Source: Aselliscus stoliczkanus
Lineage: Eukaryota > Chordata > Mammalia > Chiroptera > Hipposideridae
NCBI GenBank assembly: GCA_033961575.1
Contig: CM066736.1
Coordinates: 86,287,352 to 86,351,351 of the forward strand
Direction: 5' to 3'
DNA length: 64,000 nucleotides
Below are positions 36,401-47,829 of the stretch, one piece after another. The notes under the pieces were generated by a model. The model saw only the letters and a list, made by a program, of their open reading frames with translations, had not been told where the DNA came from and searched no databases. Within the stretch, counting starts at the first letter, position 1, and each line of letters begins with the position of its first letter. The translations under genes were made by a program, and so were the position numbers.

Positions 36401-37029
36401 AGGGAGTCCCTTGGATTGATGGCCCCTAGGGAGTGGAGGTTTCAACCAAGGAAGACTGGTTCACTACAAAAAGAAAGTGAATGAAAGAAGGACCCCTACA
36501 TTCCAGCAGCTTCGAGCCCAGATGAGGGATGTGAGGGAAAGCCCAGACACAGGTCATCACAATAAAGCCTTCCAAATGGTAGTGAGGACATATGTGTGGG
36601 GAGGGAAAGAGGAAAGAGAAAAAAGACCCCTGGACAGGAAGTGGAGTTGCTTTGGGGCCACCCTCCCTCTTGGGTGCCAGGCCCTACTGCCTGCTCTTCT
36701 GACCGCAGCCTATCTCCCAGGCTGGCTGTACCATTTGGAGGCCTGAGGAAAGGGGGTGCCTGCCAGGGATGAGGTGGGAGTGGGGGTAGGGGTAGGACTC
36801 TCGCCCATGTGCTTGAAGTCAGTCATACCAGAGGCCTCAGTTCTTACCCACTTAGCGGCCTGTTTTTACCTCGTGCCTCCCCTGAGAGGGTGGGGTGGGA
36901 GGTGGGCAGGAGAGGCTCATTGTACAGGTGAGAGAATGGAGAGACCCATAGAAGTCAAAGGATTTATCCAAGTTCCAGAGGTAGGACCAGAACCCATGTC
37001 CCTGGAAGCTCCCTAGCTCCCAGCTTCCC

Positions 37030-37031
<2 letters not shown>

Positions 37032-37069
<38 letters not shown>
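37032..37069. repeat. (GA)19 microsatellite
   Basis: Uninterrupted dinucleotide run. It lies in otherwise unassigned intron sequence between 36,400 and 38,380. Confidence 0.97.
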
Positions 37070-37074
<5 letters not shown>

Positions 37075-38379
37075 CATCCCCCTTCCTCTGTCCCGCAGCT
37101 CCCCCTGACTGTTTATCCCAGCAGTGCATCCTACTAGAGAAAAGGCCTCTGTTAAGTGTTGTGGACTGGCCTGAAGTGGCTGCCAGTCCCTGGTTGTCTG
37201 GGAGTCCAGAGCAGCTTCAGTGCCCACACTCCCTCCTTCGAATTCCTTGGGTTTCCCACTGGACTGTGGGCTTTCTGAGGACTAGGCCTGGACTCCCTCT
37301 ACAGTGTTTTTTGAGTTTATGCTAACCCCTTTGCTGGAGTCCAGCCCAGCCCAGCCCAGGTCTGGGGGCTTTGTGCCAAGTTGGTACCTGAATGGGGTCT
37401 TGAAGAAGCAGTAGGAGTGCCCAGGTAGAGCCCACATCCCCTCCTTCCTGAGCCTCGGCCCCTTGGGTATAAAGCTGCACAGGCCCTGGTGACTGATGGG
37501 GCCTCTCCCCACCCCTGGCAGGGCTACCCAGCCTCTGAAGCTTCCAGAGGCTCCAGCCCCAGCGCCTTCACACCCACCTGCCCCTCCGAGGCCTGAGCTT
37601 CTATCCCTGTCTCCTTTCTCACAGGTTCAGTCCACTGGGGATTCTGTTTTGGTTGGAAAGAGGAGGCGGGGGTGTTTGCGTGTCTGGCTCTTTCCTCCTT
37701 TCTCATTCCTCCTCCCTTCCTCCTGCTTGCCTCTCAAGATGTTTCCTCTGCCAGCCTGGCTGCACTCCAGCCTCTCCTCTCTTCGGGCAGGCAGCAGCCA
37801 TACTCTCCCACATGGGACGCTGTGGGCCGTGGCTTTGCAGTGTGCACCCACAATGCTTTCTGCTCCCGAGGAGGGGTCTGCAGGGTATGCCCCCCAGGGT
37901 AGGGACACATTGCCTCCTCCTTCCTCCACTTTTTAAAATCCACATCTCCTGGGAAAGGAGGCTGTAGGCTTCCTGCTCTGAGTGGGACTTTGGGCTCATC
38001 CCTTCCCCTCTGGGCTTTGGTTTCCTGGGACAGCCCACAGCCAACACAGCCCCTTGGCACAGAGGCACGTAGCATGCCCTGTGTTTATTTGGTAGAAGTT
38101 TTGTGCTGGATCTTTATTTCTGATGTGGAGGCATTGGGGAGCTGCTCCCCACAATTTGGCAGTGGCTTGGAATGCAGAATTTGTACCACCCCTTGCCCCC
38201 ACCTTTTCAAATCCCCAGCTGAGGTCCCATCACCCCCTGGGGACCTTCACTGGCCCCCTCTCTTTCTGCCCCTCATGGAAGAGGTTCACAGGGTGAAGGA
38301 GACGCATGCCCCGACCCGACAGAGTTTAGTCTGGGCCTTGTATCCTCAGCACCTTGCACTATGTCTGCAGCAAGGCATA

Positions 38380-38800
38380 TGCTGAATAAATATTTGTAGA
38401 ATGAATGATTGGAGGAGCAGCCAGAGAATCTGAGAGTGGCATGATGGAGTGGTGAGGATGGACAAGGTTTTGAGGGAGCACTTCCCAGGGCAGGTAGAGC
38501 TGACCTGGGGATTTGAAGGGTGAGTAAGAGTTGGACAGATAGGCACAGTGGGAAGGGCATTCCAGGCAGAAGGAACAGCCTGTGCAAACTCTGAAACAGA
38601 CGGTGTTTAGGGTACGTTGGGGAAGTGGCCAGAGGAGACTAGAGAAGGGCCTGGATGTGGGAGGAACTCTGACCTGGAGGTGGGTACCTTGGCTTGCTGG
38701 AATGATGTCAGCAGTTAGCCACTCAGCGGCATTCCGGGTCTTTTTACTGCAGGCCTGGGCTTGGAGGGTAGGCAGGCAGTGCGGAGGGGGCTTGCCAGGG
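38380..38800 (-). mobile_element. L2 LINE 3' region
   Basis: Antisense L2: gctgaataaatatttgtaga at the left end, then gaagggcattccaggcagaa and cctgtgcaaactctgaaaca. Confidence 0.75.
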
Positions 38801-39305
38801 CTTGGGACTGTGTGAATCCATCCCAAGATTACTGGCTCTGCACCCCTGGGCTGAGTAGGTCGTAGGATTAGAACCTGTCAGGGCCACCTGGTTGAAGCAG
38901 GCTTCATGACAACACATAAAATAGAACCAGTTTCAACTGTGGTCTCCATAATTTCCTGGCTGTGAACCTGGACAAACAATTGACTTCATTATACTACAGT
39001 TTCCTCTATAATAAAGATAATAGAAGTTACCTCTCAAGATTGTTACAGAAATTAAAACAAAGTAACTGTGTAGAGTTTCTCCTTTTCCTTCTCCTGTCTT
39101 CCTGTCCTCCCCAACACCCCTTCTTAGCAGGGCAGGCCCTTTGGACTGAGGCCTGAGTACAATTTAAGGACTCTGGGCATCTTCAGCCCCTATTGTCCAC
39201 CCCTGAGTGTCTTCTCCCACAAGGTCCTGGATTGGGAATGCACCTGTTAAATGTGCATTCCTTAGGGTAGCGTGTCTCAGGGCCGCAGCATAAGCATCAC
39301 CTTTA

Positions 39306-39416
39306 TTTATTTATTTTTTTGGAGGGCAGTGTCACTGGCCCTCATATGTAGGACCCAAACCGGGGCCACTGGCTTCCCAAGCTAGTGCTTAACCACTGTG
39401 CAACTCGGCCAGTCCA
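39306..39416 (-). mobile_element. short tRNA-derived SINE
   Basis: A T-rich start, gggcagtgtcactggccctc and a head ending ggccagtcc. Left of two copies in the insert bracketed by the 15-bp duplication. Confidence 0.9.
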
Positions 39417-39506
39417 AATAAATCCCTTTGACATTTATTTTATTTTTTAGCCTGTGTTTTTTTTTTTAAATTATTTTTTAATTTATTTTATTTCATTTTT
39501 TTTAAG

Positions 39507-39597
39507 GGCAGTGTCACTGGCCCTTATATGTGGGACTCGAACTGGGCCACTGGCGTCCCAAGCCAGCTCTTAACTACCACGCCACTCGACTGGCCCT
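39507..39597 (-). mobile_element. short tRNA-derived SINE
   Basis: Second reverse copy in the same insert (gggcagtgtcactggccctt to gactggccc). It is followed by an (ATTT)-like low-complexity run to about 39,642. Confidence 0.9.
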
Positions 39598-39884
39598 TTA
39601 TTTATTTATTTTTTTATTTATTTACTTATTTATTTTTTGTTGTAAGCATCACCTTTAGAAGTGCAACTATTAGAACCAAATTCCCAGGCCCACCTTATAC
39701 CTATGGAATGGGAACTCTGCGGATGGACCCTGGAGAGCTGGGTTTTAACAAGCCTCCCAGGTGATTCTGACCTATGCTCAGGTGTGAGAACCACTGCCTT
39801 GCAGACAGGTGCCCAAAAGCTTTCAGTGGAAGGAGCCTGGCTTTGGATCTGGAGTCAGAGCATGTGAGTACCCACCGGGCCGAA

Positions 39885-40225
39885 TTCACGGGCTGCAACC
39901 TCTGCAGCCACACAGGGCCCTGAGCTCAGAAGGGCCTCACCGTTGGTTCATTGCTCTTCTGTCTCGTTTTGAAATCTGAACAAGGGGGGCCCTGCATTTT
40001 CATTTTGTACTGGGCCCACAAATTATGTGTTTGGTCTTGGGTGCTAGTGCCAGCCGCATTCCACGTCAGCTGGGTGTCCTCGGGGAAGCCACTTTCTCTC
40101 TCCGAGTTGCACTGTTTTCATCTGTACAGGGGATGATATTACCCACCTTCTTGAGTAATTGTGAGGATTAAATGTGATGCCTAGGCTTAGCAGTTGGCAC
40201 AGTGCCTGGCTCGGCAAGTGGAGAG
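39885..40225 (+). repeat. unnamed old repeat, then MIR
   Basis: 39,885-40,025 (cagggccctgagctcagaag, aaggggggccctgcattttc, tactgggcccacaaattatg) is an old dispersed element that I cannot name. 40,030-40,225 is sense MIR (ttttcatctgtacaggggat, ttgtgaggattaaatgtgat, ggcacagtgcctggc). Confidence 0.6.
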
Positions 40226-40744
40226 TGGCTTCTGGAGGCTGTGTGCCAGCACTGGGCTCACTTCTCAGGACACCATGGCAGCAAACAGACACTGTGCTTG
40301 GCTTAATGGGGCTTATGTTCTGGAGCAGGGAGACAGCCGGCCAGAGATGCACCCGGTGAGAAATGCTCTGAGCGCCTAATGGGGGCGGAATCTGACCTAG
40401 TTGGGGGTCACCGAAAGCTTTCTGATTAAGTGCCCAATGAATAAAAATCTGAGATGACGTGAGATGAAGTGGATGTGAGCTCGGCATTGAGGTGGGCAGC
40501 GTTGTTTGGATGGAGGCAACAGCATCACGATGTGTTATTTTCCTGGTTATTAATAAACGGGTCTCTGGGGAGGCTGAGGTGAGATGAGAAGGCCTGGAGG
40601 GAGGAGATGGACCACAGGGGCTGAAGGCTTGTCAGAAGGCAGCCTTAGGGCCTCGTAACCTGGTCCTGGTTCCTTCCGTTCAGAAAGGCTCTAGACCACA
40701 GCGTTGTAGAGCAGGAAAGGGCCCTCGCCCAGAGGCCTCCTGGA

Positions 40745-40950
40745 GCAGTGTAGGAATGTGGCTTCGCCAGCTGGTGCTGCAGGGAGGCAAATTATTAATC
40801 CTCCGGAAACCTTGGCTTCCTTTTCAGCAAAATGGGCCTCATAACCCCGACTCGTGGGCTGCGGTGAGGTCCAAGTGAGGCGATTGAAGGAAGCCTCAGC
40901 ACAGCGCCACCCGCAGGCAGTGCTCAGTCCGTAGCCCATCCCTCTTTCCC
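40745..40950 (+). repeat. MIR SINE
   Basis: Sense MIR: cttggcttccttttcagcaa, aatgggcctcataaccccga and ggctgcggtgaggtcc. Confidence 0.7.
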
Positions 40951-41294
40951 TCCATCCATGTGGAAGTGGATCAGGAGCCCTTCCAGCCAGGCTGGGGTAG
41001 GGGTAGAGGTCCTTTCTTTAAAGACAAGGAAAATGGAGGCTCATAATCCTTTTCCTAGAGATGATCAGATGAGATTATGAACTAACCAGCTTTGAGGGCC
41101 CAGAAGCAGTGGCTTTGGGGGTAGCTGAGTGCCCGTCTCTCCCTTGGAATCAGGGGTTAAGTTAAACCCACCAGGTATAGCACAGAGAGGGGGGAGCTCC
41201 CCCATCTGATGTCCTGAGTCCAGGCCCAGCTCTCTCAATGGTGAGAGCAGCTTTAATTGATCACAGGCTTCACTGCACCAGTACTTCCCATGCA

Positions 41295-41425
41295 TCCATC
41301 AAGAATAAAATTATTATTCTCATTTTAGAGGTGAATCAGAGTGATTCGCTCCTTGCCGAGGTCACCCAGCTAGTGAGTGGCAGACCCCAAAGCCTTAACC
41401 ACTACGCCGAACTGACTTCCTTTTG
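41295..41425 (-). repeat. MIR SINE fragment
   Basis: Antisense MIR: attattctcattttagaggt, gaggtcacccagctagtgag and ccttaaccactacgc. Confidence 0.8.
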
Positions 41426-41739
41426 ACACACTGTGAGGCAGAGGCAAGTCCTGCACTGCTCTGGGCCTCAGACTTGCTGGGACCTGACATTCTCTGAGGC
41501 CGCCTCCATTCCAGGGTCCTGGGGTCTGTGTTTCTGGGAGGGCTCGTCTCCCTGGGCTGTGACACCGCACACCCTGCCCCACCTCCAGCTGCTGTTGCCT
41601 TCACCATGTAGGAAATGACCACCTTATTCAGTCCCTGTCAGCTCTAGCCTCCCAGACTTCCTGCCATCTGAGGCCGACTCCAGGTCCTGCTCCCTCTCCC
41701 TTACCCACAAGGAGGAGCAGGAGGGGCCACAACAAGTGT

Positions 41740-42000
41740 GTGTGGCCCGGGCCTGGTGGGGCCGGAGCCCTGTGGGAGATTACGAAGTTAGAGTTTGATG
41801 GCTCTGGGGAACTGACCAAGGTCCGCGTGGCTGGAGGGTGTGTGTGTGGGGGGGGCAGGGGAGCGTGGGAGGGGAGGTTGGAAGGGAGGGCAGGGGCCAG
41901 ATTGCAAAGGGTTTGTGGGGAGCACTTCAGAGATTTTAGGCAGGCAGGAGGGTCTTGGTTTGCATCAAGAATGACAGAAACGCCAGCGTGAGTTAAGGCA
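41740..42000 (-). mobile_element. L2 LINE fragment
   Basis: Antisense L2: ggcaggggccagattgcaaa and gggtcttggtttgcatcaag. A G-rich run lies at about 41,850-41,885. Confidence 0.6.
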
Positions 42001-42069
42001 GTATCAGGCACTCTGCATTCAATAGCCATTAGTCATGGTTGTGATGATTTTTGTTAAATCAGTCATTAT

Positions 42070-42215
42070 GAATACCCAGATTTGACTTTTTATTGGCTAT
42101 GAGAACTTGGGCCAGTCACTAACCCTGGGACCTCATTTTTGTCACCAGTAATATTGGAAGAAGGTTAAGGAGCCTTCCTCCCAGGGATTGTATCAGGATC
42201 AAAGAGAGATCATGG
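42070..42215 (+). repeat. MIR SINE fragment
   Basis: Sense MIR: gagaacttgggccagtcact, acctcatttttgtcaccagt. Confidence 0.6.
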
Positions 42216-42529
42216 GGTCATCTTCTCAGCCCACCGAATCCAGCTGTGCGGCCAGGGCCCTTCCTCTGCATTACATGCATTCCTGCTTCACTGTTTGGGG
42301 CAGGGCAAGACTCAGTCACTGGCCCCAAAAGGGCTCAGCTATAATATAACCCCTTGCAGGCAGAGCCTTATTTTCCCCCGATCCCTTCCCTGTCCTCAAC
42401 CTCTGCCCTGCAGTGGCAGATCCCTGCCTCCACCTGAGACTCTTTCTTTTTGGCCTGAAGTCCTGGCTGAGGGGCTCTGGCTTTAAGAGCTCATGGAGAT
42501 TCCCAGTAATCCAATGTGGTGTGGAGGGG

Positions 42530-43200
42530 AGTTTGTAGGACCTGAGGAAGTCCTGTGCCTTCTCTGAGCCTCAGTTTCCCAATCTGCAAATGAGAATGAA
42601 GCTACCTACTATATTAGTCTCCTACTTTTCCTGTAACAAATTATCACAAATTTAGTGGCCTGAAACAATACAGATTGATCCTTTTACAGTTTTGGAGATC
42701 AGAAGTCTTAAAGTGGGTCAGCAAGGCCGTGTTCCTTCCAGGGGCTCTAGGAGAGAATCATTCCTTTGCCTTTTTGTAGCAGCTAGAAGCTGCCCGCATT
42801 CCTTGGCTCCTGGCTTCATCCTCCACCCTAGAGCAGCATTGTAGCATCTTCTAGTCTGTCTCTCAATCCTTCTGTCATTGCCTTTTCTCCCTCTGAACCT
42901 CCTGCATCCCTCTAATAAGGACCTTTGTGATCACACCGGACCTACCCAGGTAATGCAGCGTAATCACCCCATTTCTAGATCTCTAACTGAAATCACATCT
43001 GCAAAGTCTCTTTTATTACATAAGGTAACATTCACAATTTGGGGGATTAGGACATGAGCATCTTGCGGGGGTGGGGGTGGGGGGAGCATTATTCAGCCTA
43101 CCACACATATCTTGCAGGGTAGTTGTGAAGATTAAATGAGACAAGAAATATGAAAGGCTCAAACAGTGCCTGGGACATGGCAGTCAGTTCCTCAATATAC
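42530..43200 (+). repeat. MIR SINE split by an MLT1-like LTR
   Basis: Sense MIR at 42,530-42,610 (tgagcctcagtttcccaatc) continues at 43,109-43,200 (gggtagttgtgaagattaaa, gtgcctgggacatggcagtc). Confidence 0.75.
42611..43108 (-). mobile_element. MLT1-like LTR (ERVL-MaLR), reverse
   Basis: An old solo LTR of an endogenous retrovirus-like family. It starts near tattagtctcctacttttcc and ends near attattcagcctaccaca, which match reverse MaLR LTR ends. It lacks coding sequence and an internal region. Subfamily not assigned. Confidence 0.7.
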
Positions 43201-44109
43201 TTTTTCCCCCCTCCTTTCTCTGGGCCTGTCTCCCCATTCATAAAATGAGGGTCCCTACAGCCCCAGCAGTGGGATCCCACCTTATTTAGAGTGTGCAATA
43301 TGGACAGGCCAGGGATTTCTAGGAAGCAGCAGAATTGAGCCCTGCCCTCAAGAGACCCCCAGCAGCCGTTGAAAAGCCCCCCTGTCTTCTTCCCTCACTG
43401 GGTTAGGCCTCCTCTCAGTTCCTGGCTTGCTGAGCATTTCCCATCATTCCCAGGGATGGCTGATGGGAAAGACTGAGCTCACTGATCCCTGGGGAGGGCA
43501 GGGGGTGGAGAGAGGAGAGGGAGAGGCTGGCGGCAGCCTCTGTGAGAGAAGGGAAGAGGAGAGGCCAGTAGAAGAGATTTACAGGGAGAGAGGTCCAGGT
43601 TATCAGTGCTCAGGATGGGTGGGAGAGGGTGGGGCAGGGCCTCCACGCTGGGCCTTAGAATATGTGCTGCTCTGGGCCTGGCCTTGGCCACGCTGCTCTG
43701 TGCCTTTGCCAGCGCCCTTTCTGAGAGGCCCTGGGGCCCAGAGGAGTGTGTATGTATGTTGGGGTTGGGAGGAGGGTGGCATAGATCAGCAGGGGCCAGA
43801 AGTGAGGTCTTGCTGGCTGACAGGAATACCCACCACCCTTTATGAGAAGAGGCCATCTCAGCCAGTGTCCATCCCCCACCCTTCCCTCTGCTCAGAAGGC
43901 GGTCACCATCTGCCCTTAGGCTTATCTATACCTCACTTTTCTTATTTGCATGTGTGTGTGTGATGGGGGTGGAGGTGGTAATAACACCATTATGGGATTT
44001 GAGAGAGAGAATCAAATGAGATAGTGATTATGAAATATACACTCTGCTATATAAGGATGTGTAATGCCATGCATATGCATGTCATGTTAATGGGCTCTCT
44101 TCTGCACCT

Positions 44110-44330
44110 TGACAACCTGGCAAATTCTTAACCCTTCAAGTCCTAGGTCAGATGTCCCCTGCTGTCTGTAACTTGCTCAGCAGCCCTGTCCATCTGTGAA
44201 GAAACTGAGCCTCTCCCTCCCAGAGTTATTGTCACCCCCTTTATAATCCCCTCCAATGGTGCCTTTGAAGGGTAGTTGTTGGTTTGTGCATCTGCCCCTC
44301 CATCATATGTGGGCAATGCATTCACCACAG
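44110..44330 (+). mobile_element. L2 LINE fragment
   Basis: Sense L2: aagtcctaggtcagatgtcc and tttataatcccctccaatgg. A further L2 scrap is at 44,840-44,930 (catgaaggcaggacccccga). 44,330-44,840 is unassigned. Confidence 0.55.
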
Positions 44331-44929
44331 ACCCTTCTGCTTCTCAAGGTCACTGTAGTTGTGGCAGGACAGAGGCAGGATGACAAAGGCACTAGGGGAG
44401 CTGGCCTCCTGGGGTCTGGTTTGGGCATGGCAGTCCAGCCCTTAGATTTGAGCAGATCCCCATGACTGACTCACACTCCCGAGAGTCCCAGCTCAAAGTG
44501 GGGGACTAACTCATCCAGATCCAAGGGCCTTGCCCTCGCTGGCTGTGATGTGAATGCTGGTGCACGCTTCCCCGGACCTCCAGCTGATAAGCAGGAAGGA
44601 ACCAAGAGGGGCCATGTTGTTCATGTGGTTTCCTGTTGAGGGTAAAACCTGAGGCAAGGGAGCATATTCCATAAGCTCACCTACCACCCTCTAAGCGTCC
44701 CCAGGAGGCCCATGTCCCAGTGCCATCAGCTGGCCCACTGGATAACACAGTGAGTGCCATATAAATGTTGGGAGATGCGGCATGGTAACCACCTCCAAGC
44801 CCTGGCTATTCATGTGATTACTGACGTCTTCCCCCCAACCCCCACCAGACTTTAGACCACATGAAGGCAGGACCCCCGATGGCCTTGTTCACCCTGGCAC
44901 TTGCGGTGCCCCTCAGTGCACTAATCCTA

Positions 44930-45060
44930 CCATATATCAAACTTGGGCTATGTCCCAGGCATATGCAGACATTAGCTTGTTCATTCCTCTCAACACCCTG
45001 GAGGTCAGTTGTGTTATCTCGTTATCCAAGTGAGGACAGGTGAGGTGAGGAACCAGGAAA
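44930..45060 (-). repeat. MIR SINE, partly inside the inverted-repeat arm
   Basis: Antisense MIR: ctatgtcccaggcatatgca, ttagcttgttcattcctctc, caacaccctggaggtcagtt and ttatctcgttatccaagtga. The left arm of the inverted duplication starts inside it. Confidence 0.65.
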
Positions 45061-45188
45061 TGCCAGGATAGAGATACAGACCCTGTTCCCAATGGCTCTT
45101 CCCCATGTCTGTCACCATTGGCATGGCCTCCCTGGGACTCAGGGAAAAATGAACATCTAGGCTGGGACAGGTAAAGCTGGTTCCGAAG
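44990..45188 (+). repeat. inverted-duplication arm 1 (likely source)
   Basis: This 199-bp segment reads as the reverse complement of 46,267-46,449 with about 9 mismatches in 182 aligned bases, one 1-bp gap and one 15-bp gap. It sits in an intact MIR context on its left and has no flanking direct repeats, so it is the likely source copy. Its open frame (45,014-45,280 minus) mirrors the frame at 46,139-46,426 plus for this reason only; neither is a gene. Confidence 0.95.
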
Positions 45189-45360
45189 CTGTCACTCCAG
45201 ACAGGTTGGTGGCTAAGGAAGGGGCCTGCACTATCCCTCCTGGCAGGTTTTTCACAATGCACCAGGAAAAAGACAGGCAACCAGTGTGAGGAGTAGGTGG
45301 AGGGTTTGATGTGGGTATGGGGGTGTTTATTACCAAGTACCAGGGTGTGGTTTGGGAGAG

Positions 45361-45548
45361 TTTTTTGTTTTTTTTAATTTTTTTATTGGGGAACAGTCAT
45401 GGTCATTGGTTACACATTGCTTTCATGCTACAATGGCATAGTTGACTCTTTTAGGGAGGGCGCAGCTCACAGTGGCCTATGCAGGGATTGAACCGGCAAC
45501 CTTGGGATTATCAGCCCCATGCTCCAACCAACTGAGCTGACCGGTCAC
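45361..45548 (-). mobile_element. VES-type tRNA-derived SINE (bat)
   Basis: In reverse complement it has a tRNA-like head with A box (agctcagttgg) and B box (ggttcaatccc), then gccactgtgagctgcgccct and an A-rich tail. This is the VES pattern of bats. Flanked by an imperfect gggaga(a)gtttt duplication at about 45,354-45,364 and 45,554-45,565. It lies between the arms of the inverted duplication. Confidence 0.85.
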
Positions 45549-46266
45549 CTCCGTGGGAGAAGTTTTGGGGTACCCCGGAGCACTCCTCCCTGCTCGCTGC
45601 CTCACAGGCAACTGCTCTTGGCTCCCTTCACCATGACCGCCTCATCTACAGGCCTGTGTGTTCTTGGAAGTAATGGAAATGCATTTCTTAAACATGCTCC
45701 ATAATTCAGCCTTATCCTAATAACAGGCCTTTGTCTCTGCCCAGCACTCTGGCCTCCTAGGAATTCCTCATACTACCCATTATCTCCTCTCAGCTGTCCA
45801 GGCCCCTCTGAGGTAACGAGACCCTCACTGAGAGCCGGTGAGCTCGCTAAAGCCAAGAAGGACAGGGACCTGCCCAAGGCCAGCCACTCAGTCTGTTTAT
45901 TGTGGTGGTTAGTATTTTTACCACTTACAGAGCTCTAACTATGTCCCAGGGCTTCATTTAACACTCTGGACAGCTGAAATGCAAACTGATGAAGCGATGG
46001 GTCTGCCAACCCCCAAGCCCTTACCTCCTTCATGCTGCATCTCTGTGCCAAGCACAGTCCCTGCCCTGGAGCAGCTCCCGTCCTGGGGGTGGGGGGTGGG
46101 GCAGCGTGCTGACCACGAGGTGTATGAGATAGGCTCGCTTGGCCTGGAGGCACAGTAAAGCCTCTCTCAAGGGAATAATGCCTTTTTTTCCTTGCAGTGT
46201 CCTCCAGATTAAACATGATAAATACATAAGGTGCCTAGCTGGCTACAAATACATCATAAATCTTAA

Positions 46267-46448
46267 CTTCGGAACCAGCTTTACCTGTCCCAGCCTAGAT
46301 GTTCATTTTCCCCTGAGTCCCAGGGAGGCCACACCAATGGTGACAGACTGGGAACAGGGTCTGAATCTCTACCCTGGCATTTCCTGGTTTCTCACCTCAC
46401 CTGTCCTCACTTGGATAATGAGATAACACAACCTACCTCAGGGTGTTG
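46267..46448 (-). repeat. inverted-duplication arm 2 (likely inserted copy)
   Basis: Reverse copy of 44,990-45,188, about 95% identical over aligned bases. It is flanked by 22-bp direct repeats at 46,245-46,266 and 46,449-46,470 (20 of 22 identical, ending taaatcttaa), which look like a target-site duplication. No poly(A) tail is visible. Arms are about 1.08 kb apart and would pair in the pre-mRNA. Confidence 0.93.
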
Positions 46449-46774
46449 ACAAATACGTAATAAATCTTAAAACAGTTGTTCTTGTGTTTTGTTTTCTAAA
46501 TATTAATAAAGCTATTCATTTAAAAGTTTCAAAAGAAGGATAACACGATTTTAAGATGACTGATAAGCGTATGTTTTACACTGTAATGCTACTCTTTTAT
46601 AGAACCTCTTACATTCTAAACTATGCCACCGTATGTCCAGTAGTGAATAGATCTGGTTTGGAATACACTTAGGATAAACTGTATCTTTTGAAAGTATCTA
46701 ATTCTTTTAAAATTTGGAAGCATTGTTATATTTTTACTTCTTAATTTATCAAGCAGATGGTACATTTCTTATTT

Positions 46775-46935
46775 TCTGCTCTGTGACTTTGGGTAGGTTA
46801 CTTAACTTCTGTGTCTAAGTTTCCTCATATGTAGAGTAGGGATAATAAGAGTATCTATCTTATAGGGTTAAATGAGTTAATATAGTGTTTAGAATAGTGC
46901 CTGGCTTGTATTACACACTGAATAAACATCAGTTA
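46775..46935 (+). repeat. MIR SINE
   Basis: Sense MIR: ctgtgactttgggtaggtta, taagtttcctcatatgtaga, ttaaatgagttaatatagtg and agtgcctggcttg. Followed by a short (ATA)n run at about 46,937-46,951. Confidence 0.85.
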
Positions 46936-47829
46936 TAATAATAATAATAATTTCTTAATAAGAAAATTTACCCAGATTAAGTTACCAAATCCAGTCAGGT
47001 TGCTTTTCAGCGAATGCACATTTGGCTAACATTTACTGGGTGCCGTCTGCCAGCCCTGGGTTTGTTTGGGCCTTGGTGTTGGGGATCAGCTGCTCCCTTG
47101 CTCTGACCAGTGGTTTCGGTTTGCTCATTTCTACCTCTCACTGGCAGACTTGGAGGCCCGGGTGAGGCTGAGCTCATAAAATGTGTAGGCAAAGCACTTT
47201 GTGGATCGATGCTAACTAATAGCAGCTCCCTAGAGCTGGCACGTGTAGGGAAGCCGATTATGGAGGCAGCTTAGACCAGGCTCAGGGACGGCCCCTTCTG
47301 GGGAAGGCCAGGAGTGTCCCTTATGGTGGGACCCGGAAAGGGCCCTGCTGTCCCTCCCCTCTGATGCCTCCTGCCACTTCAGCCAAGGGTGGGTGCTCTC
47401 AGCGCTGGGGGATTGGGGAAGGGGTGTGATTAGTGGCCACAGGGAGAAGAGGTTTGTCAAGTTAGTGGCAGAGCCAGGAACAGAGACCCATCCAGCCCAC
47501 ACTCCACACCAGAGCTCGGTGCACAGCCTGTGCTGGACCTTGTCTTGTCAGGGATCTCCCAATTGCCCACTTCACTCTCTCGAGAAGTTGATGGCCACGA
47601 CAGATAGCCGCTGGCCTCTGCCCAGATACATGGCTGCCTTAAGGATGGGCAAGGAAGCTTCGGCTCAGTTGAGGGCATGAATGGGAAGTTGGCATAGGAC
47701 GCTGTGCAAAGAAGGATGTGGGCAAGAATCACCCCAGTTCTGCCCCAGGGGAAGCCCTTCTCTGTGTCTTAGACTGAGCAGAAGTCTATTCTGGGAACTG
47801 TTGTGGGGCAACAGATAGGGATTGTGCCC

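Larger units (their letters stand above)
39255..39800 (+). mobile_element. MER5A-like element interrupted by two SINEs
   Basis: The pieces at 39,255-39,290 and 39,658-39,800 (tcccaggtgattctgaccta, gtgtgagaaccactg) join when the insert is removed. The insert is bracketed by a perfect 15-bp duplication (taagcatcaccttta) at 39,291-39,305 and 39,643-39,657. Confidence 0.75.

Noticed and set aside
45014..46426. Near-identical peptides predicted from 45,014-45,280 (minus) and 46,139-46,426 (plus)
   Set aside because: Explained by the inverted DNA duplication; the shared frame is not a gene.
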